Numbered from the stretch's first letter, positions 48,059 through 57,241 are shown. The stretch is DNA of 64,000 bases from Nitrosospira multiformis (GCF_900110185.1 NZ_FOCT01000005.1:135076-199075); one strand, 5' to 3'. Notes: a model not told the origin generated them from the letters alone. Made by a program: numbers and translations.

Positions 48059-48610
48059 TTACTTGTGCGTGTGAAAGGTATCGTCGGTTTTGTCTTGCAC
48101 GTGATCAGCGCCGACCGGTGCAACCGGAATGATCCTTTCATTGTTTCGATGGGCAGAGGTCGTATAGTCTTTCTTGGATGTGGTTTCGTAGCTTGTATCC
48201 ATGTAAGACTTCGTTCCATAGTAGGAATTGATGGTGTTCTGCCAGGATGGATCCGCCATATCCGGCCAGTCATCCTTATCGAATCCCGGTGCGGAGTCGA
48301 GGCGTTCCTTATCCACGTTGAGGATGAAGCGCTTATTCTCTGTATCGAGTGTCAGCGCGCTCCAGGGCACGGCGAAGAGCTTATCCCCCATTCCCAGAAA
48401 TCCGCCGAAAGACAGCACGGCATAAGCGATTTTGCCGTTGTTCATATCGAGCATGATTTCCTTGATGTCGCCAAGATCTTCGTCCTTAGTGTTGTATACA
48501 TCCTCGCCAATAAGAGTGTCCGCACCCATCAGACGGGGCCCGGGTCCCTTCCCTTCCTCCTTGCCATACTTCTTGTACATACCGTAGGTATCGCGATCTG
48601 TATAAGCCAT
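48059..48610 (-). CDS. PRC-barrel domain protein
   Basis: The product is 183 residues; ATG 48610 follows AGGAG. The PRC-barrel domain covers about residues 28-95: LIGEDVYNTKDEDLGDIKEIMLD, AYAVLSFGGFLGMGDKLFAVPW. The C-terminus is polar and Tyr/Thr/Lys-rich. There is no signal peptide. Such single-domain proteins are common stress-linked proteins in soil proteobacteria; molecular function unknown. It ends at a strong terminator. Confidence 0.88.
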   Translation of the reverse strand: MAYTDRDTYGMYKKYGKEEGKGPGPRLMGADTLIGEDVYNTKDEDLGDIKEIMLDMNNGKIAYAVLSFGGFLGMGDKLFAVPWSALTLDTENKRFILNVDKERLDSAPGFDKDDWPDMADPSWQNTINSYYGTKSYMDTSYETTSKKDYTTSAHRNNERIIPVAPVGADHVQDKTDDTFHTHK

Positions 48611-48653
48611 GATTATCTCCTATGAAAGTATGAAATTAGTAAATTCTTAAAGG

Positions 48654-48773
48654 TTACTGCTTGGACTTCCTGTAAGAACTTTTCTGCATTTCACCCTCAC
48701 CGCTTCGATCCGGCTTCTGCTGCTTCCTGCCAATGTGCCGGTCCTTCTCTTCCTCGAAGCGCCTTAGATACAT
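48654..48773 (-). CDS. Possible 39-residue basic protein
   Basis: The frame from ATG 48773 to TAA 48654 encodes MYLRRFEEEKDRHIGRKQQK and then [19 protein letters not shown], very rich in Lys, Arg, Glu and Gln. It ends 43 bases before the PRC-barrel start in the same direction. No good ribosome-binding site precedes it, so it may be only a leader or a chance frame. Confidence 0.3.
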   Translation of the reverse strand: MYLRRFEEEKDRHIGRKQQKPDRSGEGEMQKSSYRKSKQ

Positions 48774-49052
48774 ACAGAATGCTTCAACCGGGAAAGAGGG
48801 TCAGTGCGGTATCGAACAAAAATTGACTTTTCCCGCATATCGCACGCAATTCACGATATCAAAACTTATATGTCTGAAAGCGTACAGAGTACATCCTTTC
48901 TCTTTGAGGAAAATTGCAACAAGAACTTCTCGTTGCTAAGGGATAAGAAATGAAGAAGGCAGGAATCGGCCTGTTTACACGAAAGGAAAGATAACCCTTC
49001 CAACCGAAATGAGTATCGTCACGATAGATAAATGTCACATAGATAAATAATT
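48774..49052. other. Upstream region of egtB
   Basis: No gene seen in about 280 bases. The stretch is AT-rich from 48820 and should carry the egtB promoter and that of the minus-strand PRC-barrel unit. I could not pick a convincing promoter or operator. Confidence 0.35.
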
Positions 49053-50366
49053 ATGCGGAAAACACTCAACCGGCCTGTCGAATTATCACCATTGCCGACA
49101 TGGCTTCAACGATATCGTGAAATTCGCAGGCAGACGTTGAAACTCGTTGAAACGCTTGGGCCCGATGATCAGATGGTCCAGTCTATGCCCGACGCGAGCC
49201 CGTCCAAATGGCATCTCGCCCATACCACATGGTTCTTCGAGGAATTCATCCTCGCGCAGCATTTTCACGGTTATGCCCGTTTCGATGAGCGATTCAGCTT
49301 TCTCTTCAACTCGTACTACAAACGGCTGGGAAAGCATCCGCATCGCTCTATTCGGGGTACGTTTTCCCGCCCCACTCTCGATCAGGTTCGTCTTTATCGT
49401 GTCTACGTAGACGATGCCATGGAGGAGTTGCTCGTGCGTGAAGCTTCAGCCGAAATTTTACGATTGGTCGAACTGGGATTGAATCACGAGCAGCAACATC
49501 AGGAATTGATCGTTACGGATATCAAACATGCGTTCTGGACCAATCCCCTGCGGCCCAGTTATCAGCCGGAACGAGTACGCGTTGTTGCAGCATCCGCAAC
49601 GGCTGCTCCACCGTTAAAATGGTATTGTTTTGACGAAGGCATCTACCAGATAGGGGACGACGATACGTCCCATTTTGCATTTGACAACGAATTACCGCGG
49701 CATCCCACTTATCTCAGTCCCTTCCGCATTGCCTCCCGCCTTGTAACGAACGAGGAGTACCTGGAATTCATGGCCGATGATGGTTATACGCGACCGGAAT
49801 TATGGCTGTCGGATGCCTGGGACCATGTATGCGAGAATCAATGGACAGCGCCGCTCTACTGGGAACAGATGGACGATAGCTGGAGCCAATATACCTGCCG
49901 CGGCACCGTGCCGCTCGATCCGAGCGAACCGGTATGCCACGTAAGCTTTTACGAAGCGGACGCGTTTGCGCGTTGGGCGGGGGCCCGGCTGCCAACGGAA
50001 TCTGAATGGGAAGTTGCTGCGAGATCCAGTGGATGCTCGACCATTTCTGCAAACCTGTTTGAAAACGAAATTTATCATCCCGCGCCGGCTGTTCATTCCA
50101 AATCGCAACAACCGAGCATGCAACAGATGCTGGGCGATGTGTGGGAATGGACCTCAAGCCCTTATTCCGCCTATCCTGGTTACCGTCCGCCAGCAGGAGC
50201 GGAAGGGGAATATAACGGGAAATTCATGTGTAACCAGATGGTCCTGCGCGGCGGATCCTGCGTTACACCGCGCTCTCATATACGAGAGTCATACCGCAAT
50301 TTCTTTCTGCCGCAGAAGCGTTGGCAATTCTCCGGAATACGTTTGGCTCATGACGGAGTTGCATGA
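49053..50366 (+). CDS. egtB: Ergothioneine biosynthesis sulfoxide synthase EgtB
   Basis: The product is 437 residues. An N-terminal DinB-like domain supplies the iron ligands: SKWHLAHTTWFFEEFIL and LNHEQQHQELIVTDIKHAF (HxxxHxH type). The C-terminal FGE-sulfatase-like domain has FRIASRLVTNEEYLEFM, VCHVSFYEADAFARWAGARLPTESEWE and VWEWTSSPY. EgtB is a non-haem iron enzyme that joins a thiol (Cys or gamma-Glu-Cys) to trimethylhistidine with oxygen. It overlaps egtD by four bases. Confidence 0.94.
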   Translation: MRKTLNRPVELSPLPTWLQRYREIRRQTLKLVETLGPDDQMVQSMPDASPSKWHLAHTTWFFEEFILAQHFHGYARFDERFSFLFNSYYKRLGKHPHRSIRGTFSRPTLDQVRLYRVYVDDAMEELLVREASAEILRLVELGLNHEQQHQELIVTDIKHAFWTNPLRPSYQPERVRVVAASATAAPPLKWYCFDEGIYQIGDDDTSHFAFDNELPRHPTYLSPFRIASRLVTNEEYLEFMADDGYTRPELWLSDAWDHVCENQWTAPLYWEQMDDSWSQYTCRGTVPLDPSEPVCHVSFYEADAFARWAGARLPTESEWEVAARSSGCSTISANLFENEIYHPAPAVHSKSQQPSMQQMLGDVWEWTSSPYSAYPGYRPPAGAEGEYNGKFMCNQMVLRGGSCVTPRSHIRESYRNFFLPQKRWQFSGIRLAHDGVA

Positions 50367-51340
50367 TGATTGGATCGAAACACATCAACCGGAAACCCAC
50401 CCCTACTCCGCTTCCTTCCATCGCCCAAGATGTGCTGGAAGGCTTGTCTCGCACTCCCAAAAGCCTACCACCGAAATTGCTTTATGATGCTGCCGGCTCC
50501 GCCTTGTTTGAACAGATCACCTGTCTGCCGGAATATTATCCCACTCGGACGGAGGCGGGCATACTGACGGTCCATGCGGAGGAGATATGCAGCCATCTGC
50601 GCCGCAATGTCTCGGTCAGCGAACTCGGCGCGGGAACTGCAACCAAGACCCGCATTCTGCTGCGTTCTCTTGTGCAGCGGCAATTCGGCGTGAACTACTT
50701 TCCGCTTGATGTTTCCGATACTGCCTTGCAGTTGGCCAAGGATGAAGTGGAAAGTGAATTGAGCAAGGTGAAAGTTCACCCTCAGGTGGGCGATTTCGAC
50801 AACCTGACATTTCTTGAACATCAGACTCCGCCGCGCCTCGTTCTTTATATCGGTTCCAGTATCGGAAATCTGGAAAACGACGCTGCGATCACCTTGCTGC
50901 AGAACATTGCGCGGAACCTGTCAACCGGAGATAAACTGCTGCTCGGAGCAGATCTCGTGAAAGATATCAACGTCATGCATGCTGCGTATAACGACGACGC
51001 GGGCGTGACTGCTTTGTTCAATAAAAATCTTCTTGTCAGGATCAACCGGGAACTGAGCGGGCACTTCGATCCCGAATCGTTTTGCCATATCTCATTCTGG
51101 AATGAGGCAGAATCGCGCATTGAACTGCATCTCGAAAGCGCTTACCGGCAAGCGATCAGGATAGATACACTTGATATGACATTCCACTTTGATCAGGGTG
51201 AACGGATTCATACGGAAAACAGTTACAAATACACTGTTGAGCATCTCGAAAACCTACTCCGATCCGGAGGCTTCCAGGTCGAGCATACCTGGACAGATCC
51301 TGATTCCTGGTTTGCGGTCAGCCTTGGCGTGATAACATGA
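50363..51340 (+). CDS. egtD: Histidine N-alpha-methyltransferase EgtD
   Basis: The product is 325 residues. It matches EgtD throughout: KSLPPKLLYDAAGSALFEQIT, LPEYYPTRTEAGIL, the SAM site SELGAGTATKTRILL, LYIGSSIGNLE, and LLGADLVKD. It trimethylates histidine to hercynine, the substrate of EgtB. The two-gene egtB-egtD set is the usual bacterial minimum outside actinobacteria; egtA, egtC and egtE are not in the window. Confidence 0.95.
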   Translation: MMIGSKHINRKPTPTPLPSIAQDVLEGLSRTPKSLPPKLLYDAAGSALFEQITCLPEYYPTRTEAGILTVHAEEICSHLRRNVSVSELGAGTATKTRILLRSLVQRQFGVNYFPLDVSDTALQLAKDEVESELSKVKVHPQVGDFDNLTFLEHQTPPRLVLYIGSSIGNLENDAAITLLQNIARNLSTGDKLLLGADLVKDINVMHAAYNDDAGVTALFNKNLLVRINRELSGHFDPESFCHISFWNEAESRIELHLESAYRQAIRIDTLDMTFHFDQGERIHTENSYKYTVEHLENLLRSGGFQVEHTWTDPDSWFAVSLGVIT

Positions 51341-51510
51341 AGAACTGCTCAGGTTTCTGATCCGATTGTACGATTTCCGGCACCTACGACACATCGGCAT
51401 TCGGCCATTCGCTGTATCAGTATCAATACTTGCTAAATATAAATAGCAAAATCACGGATAGTTCGTTCAAATAAAAAGTCTGCGACGGGAATTGAGAATG
51501 AGGAGTAAGG

Positions 51511-52260
51511 ATGTTTGAGTGGCTGACAAGCCCGGAAGCATGGGTTGCACTGCTGACGCTGACGACGTTGGAAATCGTTTTAGGTATCGACAATATTATC
51601 TTCATCTCAATACTGGTAGGACGCCTTCCCGAAGCCCAGCGAAATTTTGCCAGAAGGATGGGTCTTGGTCTCGCGATGCTGACCCGGCTTGCGCTGTTGT
51701 TTTCGATCTCCTGGGTAATGAGCTTGACCAAACCCTGGTTTGCAATTTTCGGCAATTCCATTTCGGGGCGCGACATCGTATTGATCGGGGGAGGACTCTT
51801 TCTCCTGTTCAAGGCAACCCATGAAATACATAACAGTCTGGAAGGGACGGATAACAGCAGTAGGAACATCGCAGTCACGAGCATGGGCATGGTTCTGCTA
51901 CAGATAGCAATCCTCGATATTGTGTTCTCGCTGGATTCCGTCATAACGGCTGTCGGTCTGGTCGAGCACATTACGTTGATGGCTATTGCCATCATTCTCG
52001 CAGTTCTGGTCATGCTACTGGCGGCTAAACCAATAGGAGATTTTGTAGAGAAGCATCCGACAATCAAAATCCTTGCCCTTTCCTTCCTGATACTGGTCGG
52101 CGTTACCCTCATCGTCGAAGGCTTCGACGTTCACGTTCCGAAAGGCTACATCTACTTCGCCATGGCATTCTCGGTCACTGTGGAATTTCTCAACCTTCGA
52201 TTACGCAAGAAAGCAGTGGAACCGGTCAGGTTGCATCGGCACATAGACAACGTCGATTGA
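51511..52260 (+). CDS. TerC family integral membrane protein
   Basis: The product is 249 residues; ATG follows GAGGAG. Seven or more membrane helices. Conserved acidic motifs sit in the membrane: LEIVLGIDNIIFISIL, IAILDIVFSLDSVITAVG and ILVGVTLIVEGFDVHVPKGYIYFAMAFS. TerC-family proteins are linked to tellurite resistance and, more generally, to metal (manganese) export. It is 3 bases from mnmC. Confidence 0.92.
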   Translation: MFEWLTSPEAWVALLTLTTLEIVLGIDNIIFISILVGRLPEAQRNFARRMGLGLAMLTRLALLFSISWVMSLTKPWFAIFGNSISGRDIVLIGGGLFLLFKATHEIHNSLEGTDNSSRNIAVTSMGMVLLQIAILDIVFSLDSVITAVGLVEHITLMAIAIILAVLVMLLAAKPIGDFVEKHPTIKILALSFLILVGVTLIVEGFDVHVPKGYIYFAMAFSVTVEFLNLRLRKKAVEPVRLHRHIDNVD

Positions 52261-52263
52261 TTG

Positions 52264-54159
52264 ATGGATCTGGCTTTCCGCCAGCATACCGGTGAATCTT
52301 CTCGCATGCTTGACTGGCAAAACGGACACCTGTATTCCGCTCGCTTCGGCGACGTCTATTTCTCAAAAGACTCGGGACTGGAAGAAAAACAGTACGTCTT
52401 CCTGCAAGGCAACCGGCTGGCGGACCGTTTTGGCTCTTTGCAGCCTGATAGCGCGTTTTCCATTGGAGAAACGGGATTCGGTACGGGATTGAGCTTTTTA
52501 TGCACTTGGCGGCTATTCGACCAGGTTGCATCCCTTCGGACCGGCCTTGATTTCTTTAGTGTTGAAAAATATCCGCTCGATGAAAAAGAACTGAGCACAG
52601 CGCTCGCGCTTTGGCCCGAACTGCGCCCATACGCCGATGAACTTACGCTGCGCTGGCAGCGGCGTGTACCCGGATGGAATCGGTGGAGTTTTGCCGGGGG
52701 AAGAGTACGTCTCACGCTGGCAATAGAGGACGTGGCCGAGGCGCTGCCCGAAACGCATGGTATCGATGCATGGTTTCTTGATGGCTTTTCACCCGCGCGA
52801 AATCCAGAAATGTGGACACAGCAGATTTTCCACTGGATTGCGCGCGCGTCGCGAGCAGGCGCAACCTTTGCGACCTATACCAGTGCCGGCGTTGTTCGTC
52901 GCGGTTTGGAACAAGCAGGGTTTCAGGTCAAAAAAATATCCGGCTTTGGCCGTAAGCGTGAAATGCTGCAAGGTGACCTTCCTGGCCCACCTCCCGTTCG
53001 ACCTGCTCCCTCTACCGCGATCGTTATCGGAGGGGGAATAGCGGGATGTGCCGCTGCTTCAGCGCTGGCCAGCCGTGGGCTTGCAGTTGAACTTCTGGAA
53101 TCACAGACCCTGGGCGCGGGCGCATCAGGCAACCCGATTGGTATACTGCATGCCCGCCTGAGCGCAGGAATGAATGCCCTGCACCGCTTTGTGCTGGCAT
53201 CCTACGGACATGCGCTCGCCTTGCTTGACGAAAAACTACCGGTTGACGGCGTCATGCGAAGTGAATGTGGAGAATTGCAATTGTCATTCTCCGCCGAAGA
53301 AGCAAGACGAATCGAAAAGCTTGCGGCCCTCGGCTGGCCCTCGCATGTGTTCCGGCCAGTAGATGCAGTTGAAGCATCGGCTCTTGCGGGAATTGAGCTT
53401 TCATATGGTGGACTTTGGTTCCCCGGGAGCGGCTGGCTTGCTCCGCCTCAACTTTGTGCAGCATTGCTTGGCAGTCAGGCTATCACCCTGTATACCGGTC
53501 GCACGGTAAAATCACTTACTCCAATGAGTCACGGCTGGCGTGCGCAAGTGGAAGATCAGAGGAAGCAAGCGCGGTTCTTGGAGGCCGAGATAGTTGTGGT
53601 TTGCACCGGATATCAGGTGAAATCGCTTCCAGCGTTGGCAAACCTGCCGCTAACCCCGGTACGCGGGCAGCTTACCTTGATCCCTGCAACAACCGCAAGC
53701 CGGAATCTCCGCACCATCGTATGCGGAAGCGGCTATCTCGCTCCTGCTGTTGCAGGACGACATGTGGTGGGAGCAACCCATCGTTTTAACGATACATCGA
53801 TTAACTTGAACATATCGGAGCATGCGGAAAACTTATCCAGACTGCGAGAAATTTCTCCCGTGCTCCGCAGGCTGAGTGACGATGTAAGTCAAGATACCAG
53901 GCAGCTTGAGCAATTGGATGGGCGCACATCTATCAGGGGTTCTGTTCCAGGCGCCATGCCGCTCGTCGGCGAACTTTTGCCCGGGCTGTATACCAGCCTC
54001 GGCCATGGAACGCGTGGACTGATTACTGCGGGACTTTCGGCCGAATCGGTCGCAGCAACTGTGTGCGGGCAACTGCTGCCATTGCCATTGTCCGTTGTCA
54101 ATGCGCTCTCGCCTGTCCGAAGAGCTTCTCCCGTTATTCCGGTTTCAATCAAAGGATAG
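52264..54159 (+). CDS. mnmC: Bifunctional tRNA mnm5s2U biosynthesis protein MnmC
   Basis: The product is about 631 residues. The N-terminal methyltransferase domain (SAM loop FSIGETGFGTGLSFL; DGFSPARNPEMW) is followed by a FAD-dependent oxidoreductase domain from about residue 255 (TAIVIGGGIAGCAAASALAS; GASGNPIGILHARL; TSLGHGTRGLITAGLSAE). It finishes mnm5U at the wobble position of some tRNAs. The start (ATG 52264) has no obvious ribosome-binding site and lies 3 bases past the TerC stop, suggesting translational coupling. Confidence 0.95.
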   Translation: MDLAFRQHTGESSRMLDWQNGHLYSARFGDVYFSKDSGLEEKQYVFLQGNRLADRFGSLQPDSAFSIGETGFGTGLSFLCTWRLFDQVASLRTGLDFFSVEKYPLDEKELSTALALWPELRPYADELTLRWQRRVPGWNRWSFAGGRVRLTLAIEDVAEALPETHGIDAWFLDGFSPARNPEMWTQQIFHWIARASRAGATFATYTSAGVVRRGLEQAGFQVKKISGFGRKREMLQGDLPGPPPVRPAPSTAIVIGGGIAGCAAASALASRGLAVELLESQTLGAGASGNPIGILHARLSAGMNALHRFVLASYGHALALLDEKLPVDGVMRSECGELQLSFSAEEARRIEKLAALGWPSHVFRPVDAVEASALAGIELSYGGLWFPGSGWLAPPQLCAALLGSQAITLYTGRTVKSLTPMSHGWRAQVEDQRKQARFLEAEIVVVCTGYQVKSLPALANLPLTPVRGQLTLIPATTASRNLRTIVCGSGYLAPAVAGRHVVGATHRFNDTSINLNISEHAENLSRLREISPVLRRLSDDVSQDTRQLEQLDGRTSIRGSVPGAMPLVGELLPGLYTSLGHGTRGLITAGLSAESVAATVCGQLLPLPLSVVNALSPVRRASPVIPVSIKG

Positions 54160-54349
54160 GGTGTACTAGAGTCCAATGGGCAACATGGTTGAAAACCAGT
54201 AGAATACGCACGCATCTCTCTCGGATAATTCACCCTTTACATCTTGGATGTCAGGCTGCTCTGTAAGGGACCGATCCCGGGCTGTTCTACCCGTTGGCAG
54301 AGAGAGCAAGTTTTGAACGCTGACAGGAATGCTCTCACAGAGGAGTCTT

Positions 54350-54733
54350 ATGAACGCAAAACCCAAGCGCGAACCGCTAAAAGGCGCGAAGTCCAATCCT
54401 CAGACGACGCAGTCACCCGTACCGCTCAGCTGCTGGACGAGCGCTGCAATCGGTATTACTACCTACATATTCGAAGAATCGGAGGAAGCCCTGCGTCAGT
54501 CCGGCCTGGTACCCGATTGGCTCGGTTATCCCGCGGACCCGGGTCATGGTGTGGCCGTGCCTGCCCATCCCGACTTCCCTAACTATTTGAAGCTCCTGAG
54601 GCTGAAAAGCGGCCAGTTACGTCTCATAATCGACGTCCGTGCCGTATTGAAAGCAGACGGTCAATTTCAGCGTTTTCTCGGTGGCTTGACAGCCGATGCA
54701 AACCTTTCCCTGGTTAAAAGAGAGTCGGCCTGA
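54350..54733 (+). CDS. Conserved-looking hypothetical protein (127 aa)
   Basis: ATG 54350 follows AGGAG by five bases. The N-terminus (MNAKPKREPLKGAKSNPQTT) is basic and probably disordered; the rest, such as IGITTYIFEESEEALRQSGL, PDWLGYPADPG, VPAHPDFPNYLKLLRLKSGQ and LRLIIDVRAVLKADGQFQRFL, looks like a small folded domain. No signal peptide, membrane helix or cysteine pair. I do not recognise the family. A strong terminator follows, so the gene probably ends a transcript starting at or before mnmC. Confidence 0.65.
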   Translation: MNAKPKREPLKGAKSNPQTTQSPVPLSCWTSAAIGITTYIFEESEEALRQSGLVPDWLGYPADPGHGVAVPAHPDFPNYLKLLRLKSGQLRLIIDVRAVLKADGQFQRFLGGLTADANLSLVKRESA

Positions 54734-54775
54734 TATCGAGGCAACTCATCCATTCGAAGAATCTCCCCGATACAA

Positions 54776-54807
54776 AAAAGGGTTGGGCAAAACTGCCCAA
54801 CCCTTTT
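54776..54807 (+). terminator. Rho-independent terminator
   Basis: AAAAGGGTTGGGCA pairs with TGCCCAACCCTTTT over 14 bases with a four-base loop, then CT. It lies about 40 bases past the hypothetical gene. Confidence 0.8.
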
Positions 54808-54866
54808 CTATGCACGGAAAGTACGCATGCTCCAGCCCCTTCGCAGAGTCCCTCACCAAAATTTTC

Positions 54867-55025
54867 TCACGTTTTTTCCTGAGGATCCTGATGCTCTTTC
54901 AGGACGTGATGGTCGGGAGTAATGACTTTCCCGTAGGCCGACGGATCAGGTGATTCCGGGGTGGAAGGTTTGCAGCCGGCAGCAGTGAACTACACCAATG
55001 CGGCAGCCAGAAATGTGAGTTTCAT
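54867..55025 (-). pseudogene. Small lipoprotein gene with nonsense codon in the signal peptide
   Basis: From ATG 55025 (GGAGAACGG upstream) the frame reads MKLTFLAAALV, then TAG (54992-54990), then FTAAGCKPSTPESPDPSAYG and KVITPDHHVLKEHQDPQEKT before TGA at 54867. With the TAG read through, this would be a normal 52-residue lipoprotein with lipobox TAAGC. The single stop would kill it unless suppressed or a sequencing error. Confidence 0.6.
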
Positions 55026-55303
55026 TTATCCGTTCTCCGTAAGAAATGGAATATTTGCTCTTGTAATTGTTACGGAAAGAATAATGTTCCCTTCTACCCT
55101 TTACTGTTTTGATCCAGGTCAACTCGGAGAGTGATTTATTCGGGTTACTCCCCATAAAATAAAAAGCGGCACACTACGCTTATACTCTTGATTGTCAACG
55201 TCCAGGCCATCGTTCAGGGGAGAATCCCATTCGTCCACCAACTTTGTACGGCATAAGGCTTCTGCATATGTGCTGCAACAAAATGATTTAATAATAAAGC
55301 GTA

Positions 55304-55987
55304 CTAAACCGAGCCCTCTGTACGTCTGTTCACGCGCTGAACCATAAAGATGCTCAAAATGCCGATCATGACAAGCGCGATGACAGTAGGCTCCGGGACT
55401 GTGCCACCAGGCAATTGAGCCGGTATAGGATCAAAATACGTCTGGTTCGCCAACCCCTGGTTACCTACGTTCAGATACCCGGATGCAACAAGATCCGAAG
55501 AGGAATTGCTTTTTAACCAGCTCATAGTCCAGCTCGCCCCCTGCATGTTGAGTTCGTAAGTTTTTCCGTTGACCACAAAATCTTTTACGAAGGAAAACCC
55601 GTTGAATACGCCGTTCTCGAACCGTATGGACGGACTGCCTAATATATTCGCATCTCCAAATTCAAACTCCAGGGGGGAACTCCCAAATTGTATACTGAAG
55701 ATAGTACTGCTTGGCGCGCCGGTAACTGCTGCGAGTGGGATGTTCACAATACCAGTACCGCTCCCGGGTATGAGACTTTGATCGAATAACACATTGCCGC
55801 TGACGCTGCCGGCGGCACAGCCGCTGCATGTATTGGTTCCCTGCAAGCCAAGGCTGTTAGCCAGTCCACCCGTGGCGAGAATCCCACCTGAGAAATCGGC
55901 AGTCATATAAATAGGTGCTGCCTGAGTAGCCGATACAGCCGCCGCAAAAATCCCCGATACAATTGTATTGTGAAGAAATTTATTCAT
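55304..55987 (-). CDS. PEP-CTERM sorted exported protein
   Basis: Start at MNKFLHNTIVSGIFAAAVSA (ATG 55987) follows a strong GGGGGGAG site; 227 residues. The signal peptide ends near ATQA-APIY. The body is Gly/Ser/Asn-rich with a Cys pair (CSGC, in TNTCSGCAAGS three Cys in all). The C-terminal sorting signal is VPEPTVIALVMIGILSIFMV followed by QRVNRRTEG. It would be processed by exosortase. It is monocistronic and has no sequence likeness to the other PEP-CTERM protein beyond the tail. Confidence 0.88.
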   Translation of the reverse strand: MNKFLHNTIVSGIFAAAVSATQAAPIYMTADFSGGILATGGLANSLGLQGTNTCSGCAAGSVSGNVLFDQSLIPGSGTGIVNIPLAAVTGAPSSTIFSIQFGSSPLEFEFGDANILGSPSIRFENGVFNGFSFVKDFVVNGKTYELNMQGASWTMSWLKSNSSSDLVASGYLNVGNQGLANQTYFDPIPAQLPGGTVPEPTVIALVMIGILSIFMVQRVNRRTEGSV

Positions 55988-56339
55988 GCTCCCCCCTGGG
56001 TATTGAAAAGACAACAGTAGAATCGGACGCCATCTTACTTAAAGCACGCCATATCGCTATTGGACTTAAGTACATCCTGGACTTTGGTACAGAGGAAACA
56101 AGACGTGGGTCTCGGCTTTATCAAAGCAGAGCCGAAAGTGATCAAGGCGCTGACGGAGGCATGCGATCAGTTCTCAGGAAAGGATGTTGAGATAAAGGCA
56201 ACACGTACCTCGAACCGTTGCTGTTTCCATTCGAGTGCTTTGTTTTCCCTTGCAAAACAGTCCCATTCGTCGACTGTCCGCCGGTTTCAATGGACGATGG
56301 GATACCGCATCCTATGCAAGCGATCCCTTGGTTCTGACG
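55988..56339. other. Spacer with no confident gene
   Basis: About 350 bases. A plus-strand frame from 56060 reads VQRKQDVGLGFIKAEPKVIK, protein-like for some 35 codons, and runs into the integrase relic. It may be part of the same decayed element, but I recognise no family. Confidence 0.3.
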
Positions 56340-56512
56340 ACAGGAGCGGCCCCTCAGCTGCAGAGTCGCTGGAGCACGAGAAAGGGGATATTACGACGCA
56401 CTGCTCCACCCCCCGAAACCGACTAGCTGATTGATAGATGTGGCTACAGAGCGTGCGGAACCGATTCATGCAAAACTCCTGCACTTGGCAACCTGAAAAG
56501 AAAATCGCCTAG
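56340..56512 (+). pseudogene. Tyrosine integrase 3'-end relic (left copy)
   Basis: The segment is homologous to the right-hand integrase relic at 58580-58717. Translation gives HEKGDITTHCSTP where the right copy has GHKNGGITSHYSAPE, so the catalytic Tyr is now Cys. Frames are broken. Both copies end with the bases ATCGCCTAG and then the same hairpin. It marks an older integration next to the tRNA-Arg fragment. Confidence 0.7.
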
Positions 56513-56533
56513 CGCAATAGCACATAGGCGATT
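56503..56533 (+). terminator. Hairpin after left integrase relic
   Basis: AATCGCCTA (56503-56511) pairs with TAGGCGATT (56525-56533). The same hairpin follows the right-hand integrase relic at 58708-58738. Confidence 0.6.
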
Positions 56534-56550
56534 GATTGTACTACTTGAAT

Positions 56551-56600
56551 TGGGGCGTCCGGCAGGATTGGAACCCATGACCCCTTAGTTCGTAGCCGAT
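56551..56600 (-). repeat. tRNA-Arg 3' fragment (attachment-site relic)
   Basis: About 50 bases match the 3' half of the intact tRNA-Arg at 58757-58833, from the encoded CCA through the T arm to the anticodon region, with around seven to eight mismatches by eye. Integration into tRNA 3' ends leaves such fragments. Its spacing from an integrase relic is the same as at the intact tRNA, so it is an old att site. Confidence 0.75.
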
Positions 56601-56727
56601 TGGCTGAACCGGTATTTTTTTGTTTTCATACGTTAAGTATTTAACGGTAAAACCTTTCCTGTATTGTTATTCTACCTACTCGTTTCTCTCCTCCAAACGG
56701 GGAAGCGATTGCGGTAAACTCACTCCC

Positions 56728-56755
56728 GGCCCGGCGTTCGTCCGGGCCTTTTTAT
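56728..56755 (+). terminator. Rho-independent terminator
   Basis: GGCCCGG (56728-56734) pairs with CCGGGCC (56742-56748), 7-base loop, then TTTTTATT. No recognised plus-strand gene ends before it, so it may belong to a lost element gene or a small RNA. Confidence 0.7.
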
Positions 56756-56890
56756 TGAGTCTGCCCGGCCTTGAACTACTGGTCTTCTTTTCCTATCTTT
56801 GAATTGCAGAGGAGCAACAGTTTAAATCGCCGTAATTCGGATGACGGTGACTGCTGCTTCCTCTGCCAGGTTAGAGAGATGTGCATTAAA

Positions 56891-57127
56891 TCACTGGTGA
56901 CTTACTCTAACTCTCATCGCGTCCTGAGCTGCCTTTGCCAGGAACCCAAACCGGGTCATATGATGAGCACGAGCGTACTCGTCAATACTAGAAAGCAGGC
57001 CTTCTGGCAACGAGATATTCAACCGGACCGTCCGGAAAGATATTTTTCCACATCCGCATCCACATCCACTTCCACGTAGCCCATACAGCAAATTGTTTTT
57101 TGTTTCCTGCCGCTGCACCGTCTGCAC
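56891..57127 (-). pseudogene. HicB-like ribbon-helix-helix antitoxin relic
   Basis: The frame contains TVRLNISLPEGLLSSIDEYA and then RAHHMTRFGFLAKAAQDAMR, the ribbon-helix-helix tail of HicB/CopG-type antitoxins. Just upstream the frame reads an implausible GSGCGCGCGK, while another frame of the same bases gives GYVEVDVDADVEK, the usual segment before the RHH domain. A frameshift therefore seems to have broken the gene. No HicA toxin is visible. Confidence 0.55.
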
Positions 57128-57205
57128 CTATCCCCTCATCGCTTCTCTTGCTGAGTCCAATCCAGCTTTGGCCAGGAAAGAAGAACGCGATTTCCCTGTC
57201 CTCGT
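57128..57205 (-). pseudogene. Second RHH antitoxin tail fragment
   Basis: The end of a minus-strand frame reads TGKSRSSFLAKAGLDSAREA, ending MRG, very like the tail of the RHH relic just downstream (TRFGFLAKAAQDAMR). Upstream sequence in frame has no RHH features. This suggests a tandem duplicate or a partial copy of the same antitoxin gene. Confidence 0.4.
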
Positions 57206-57241
57206 AAACAGCAATGGGATTACCCCTATATTCTCCCTTTC

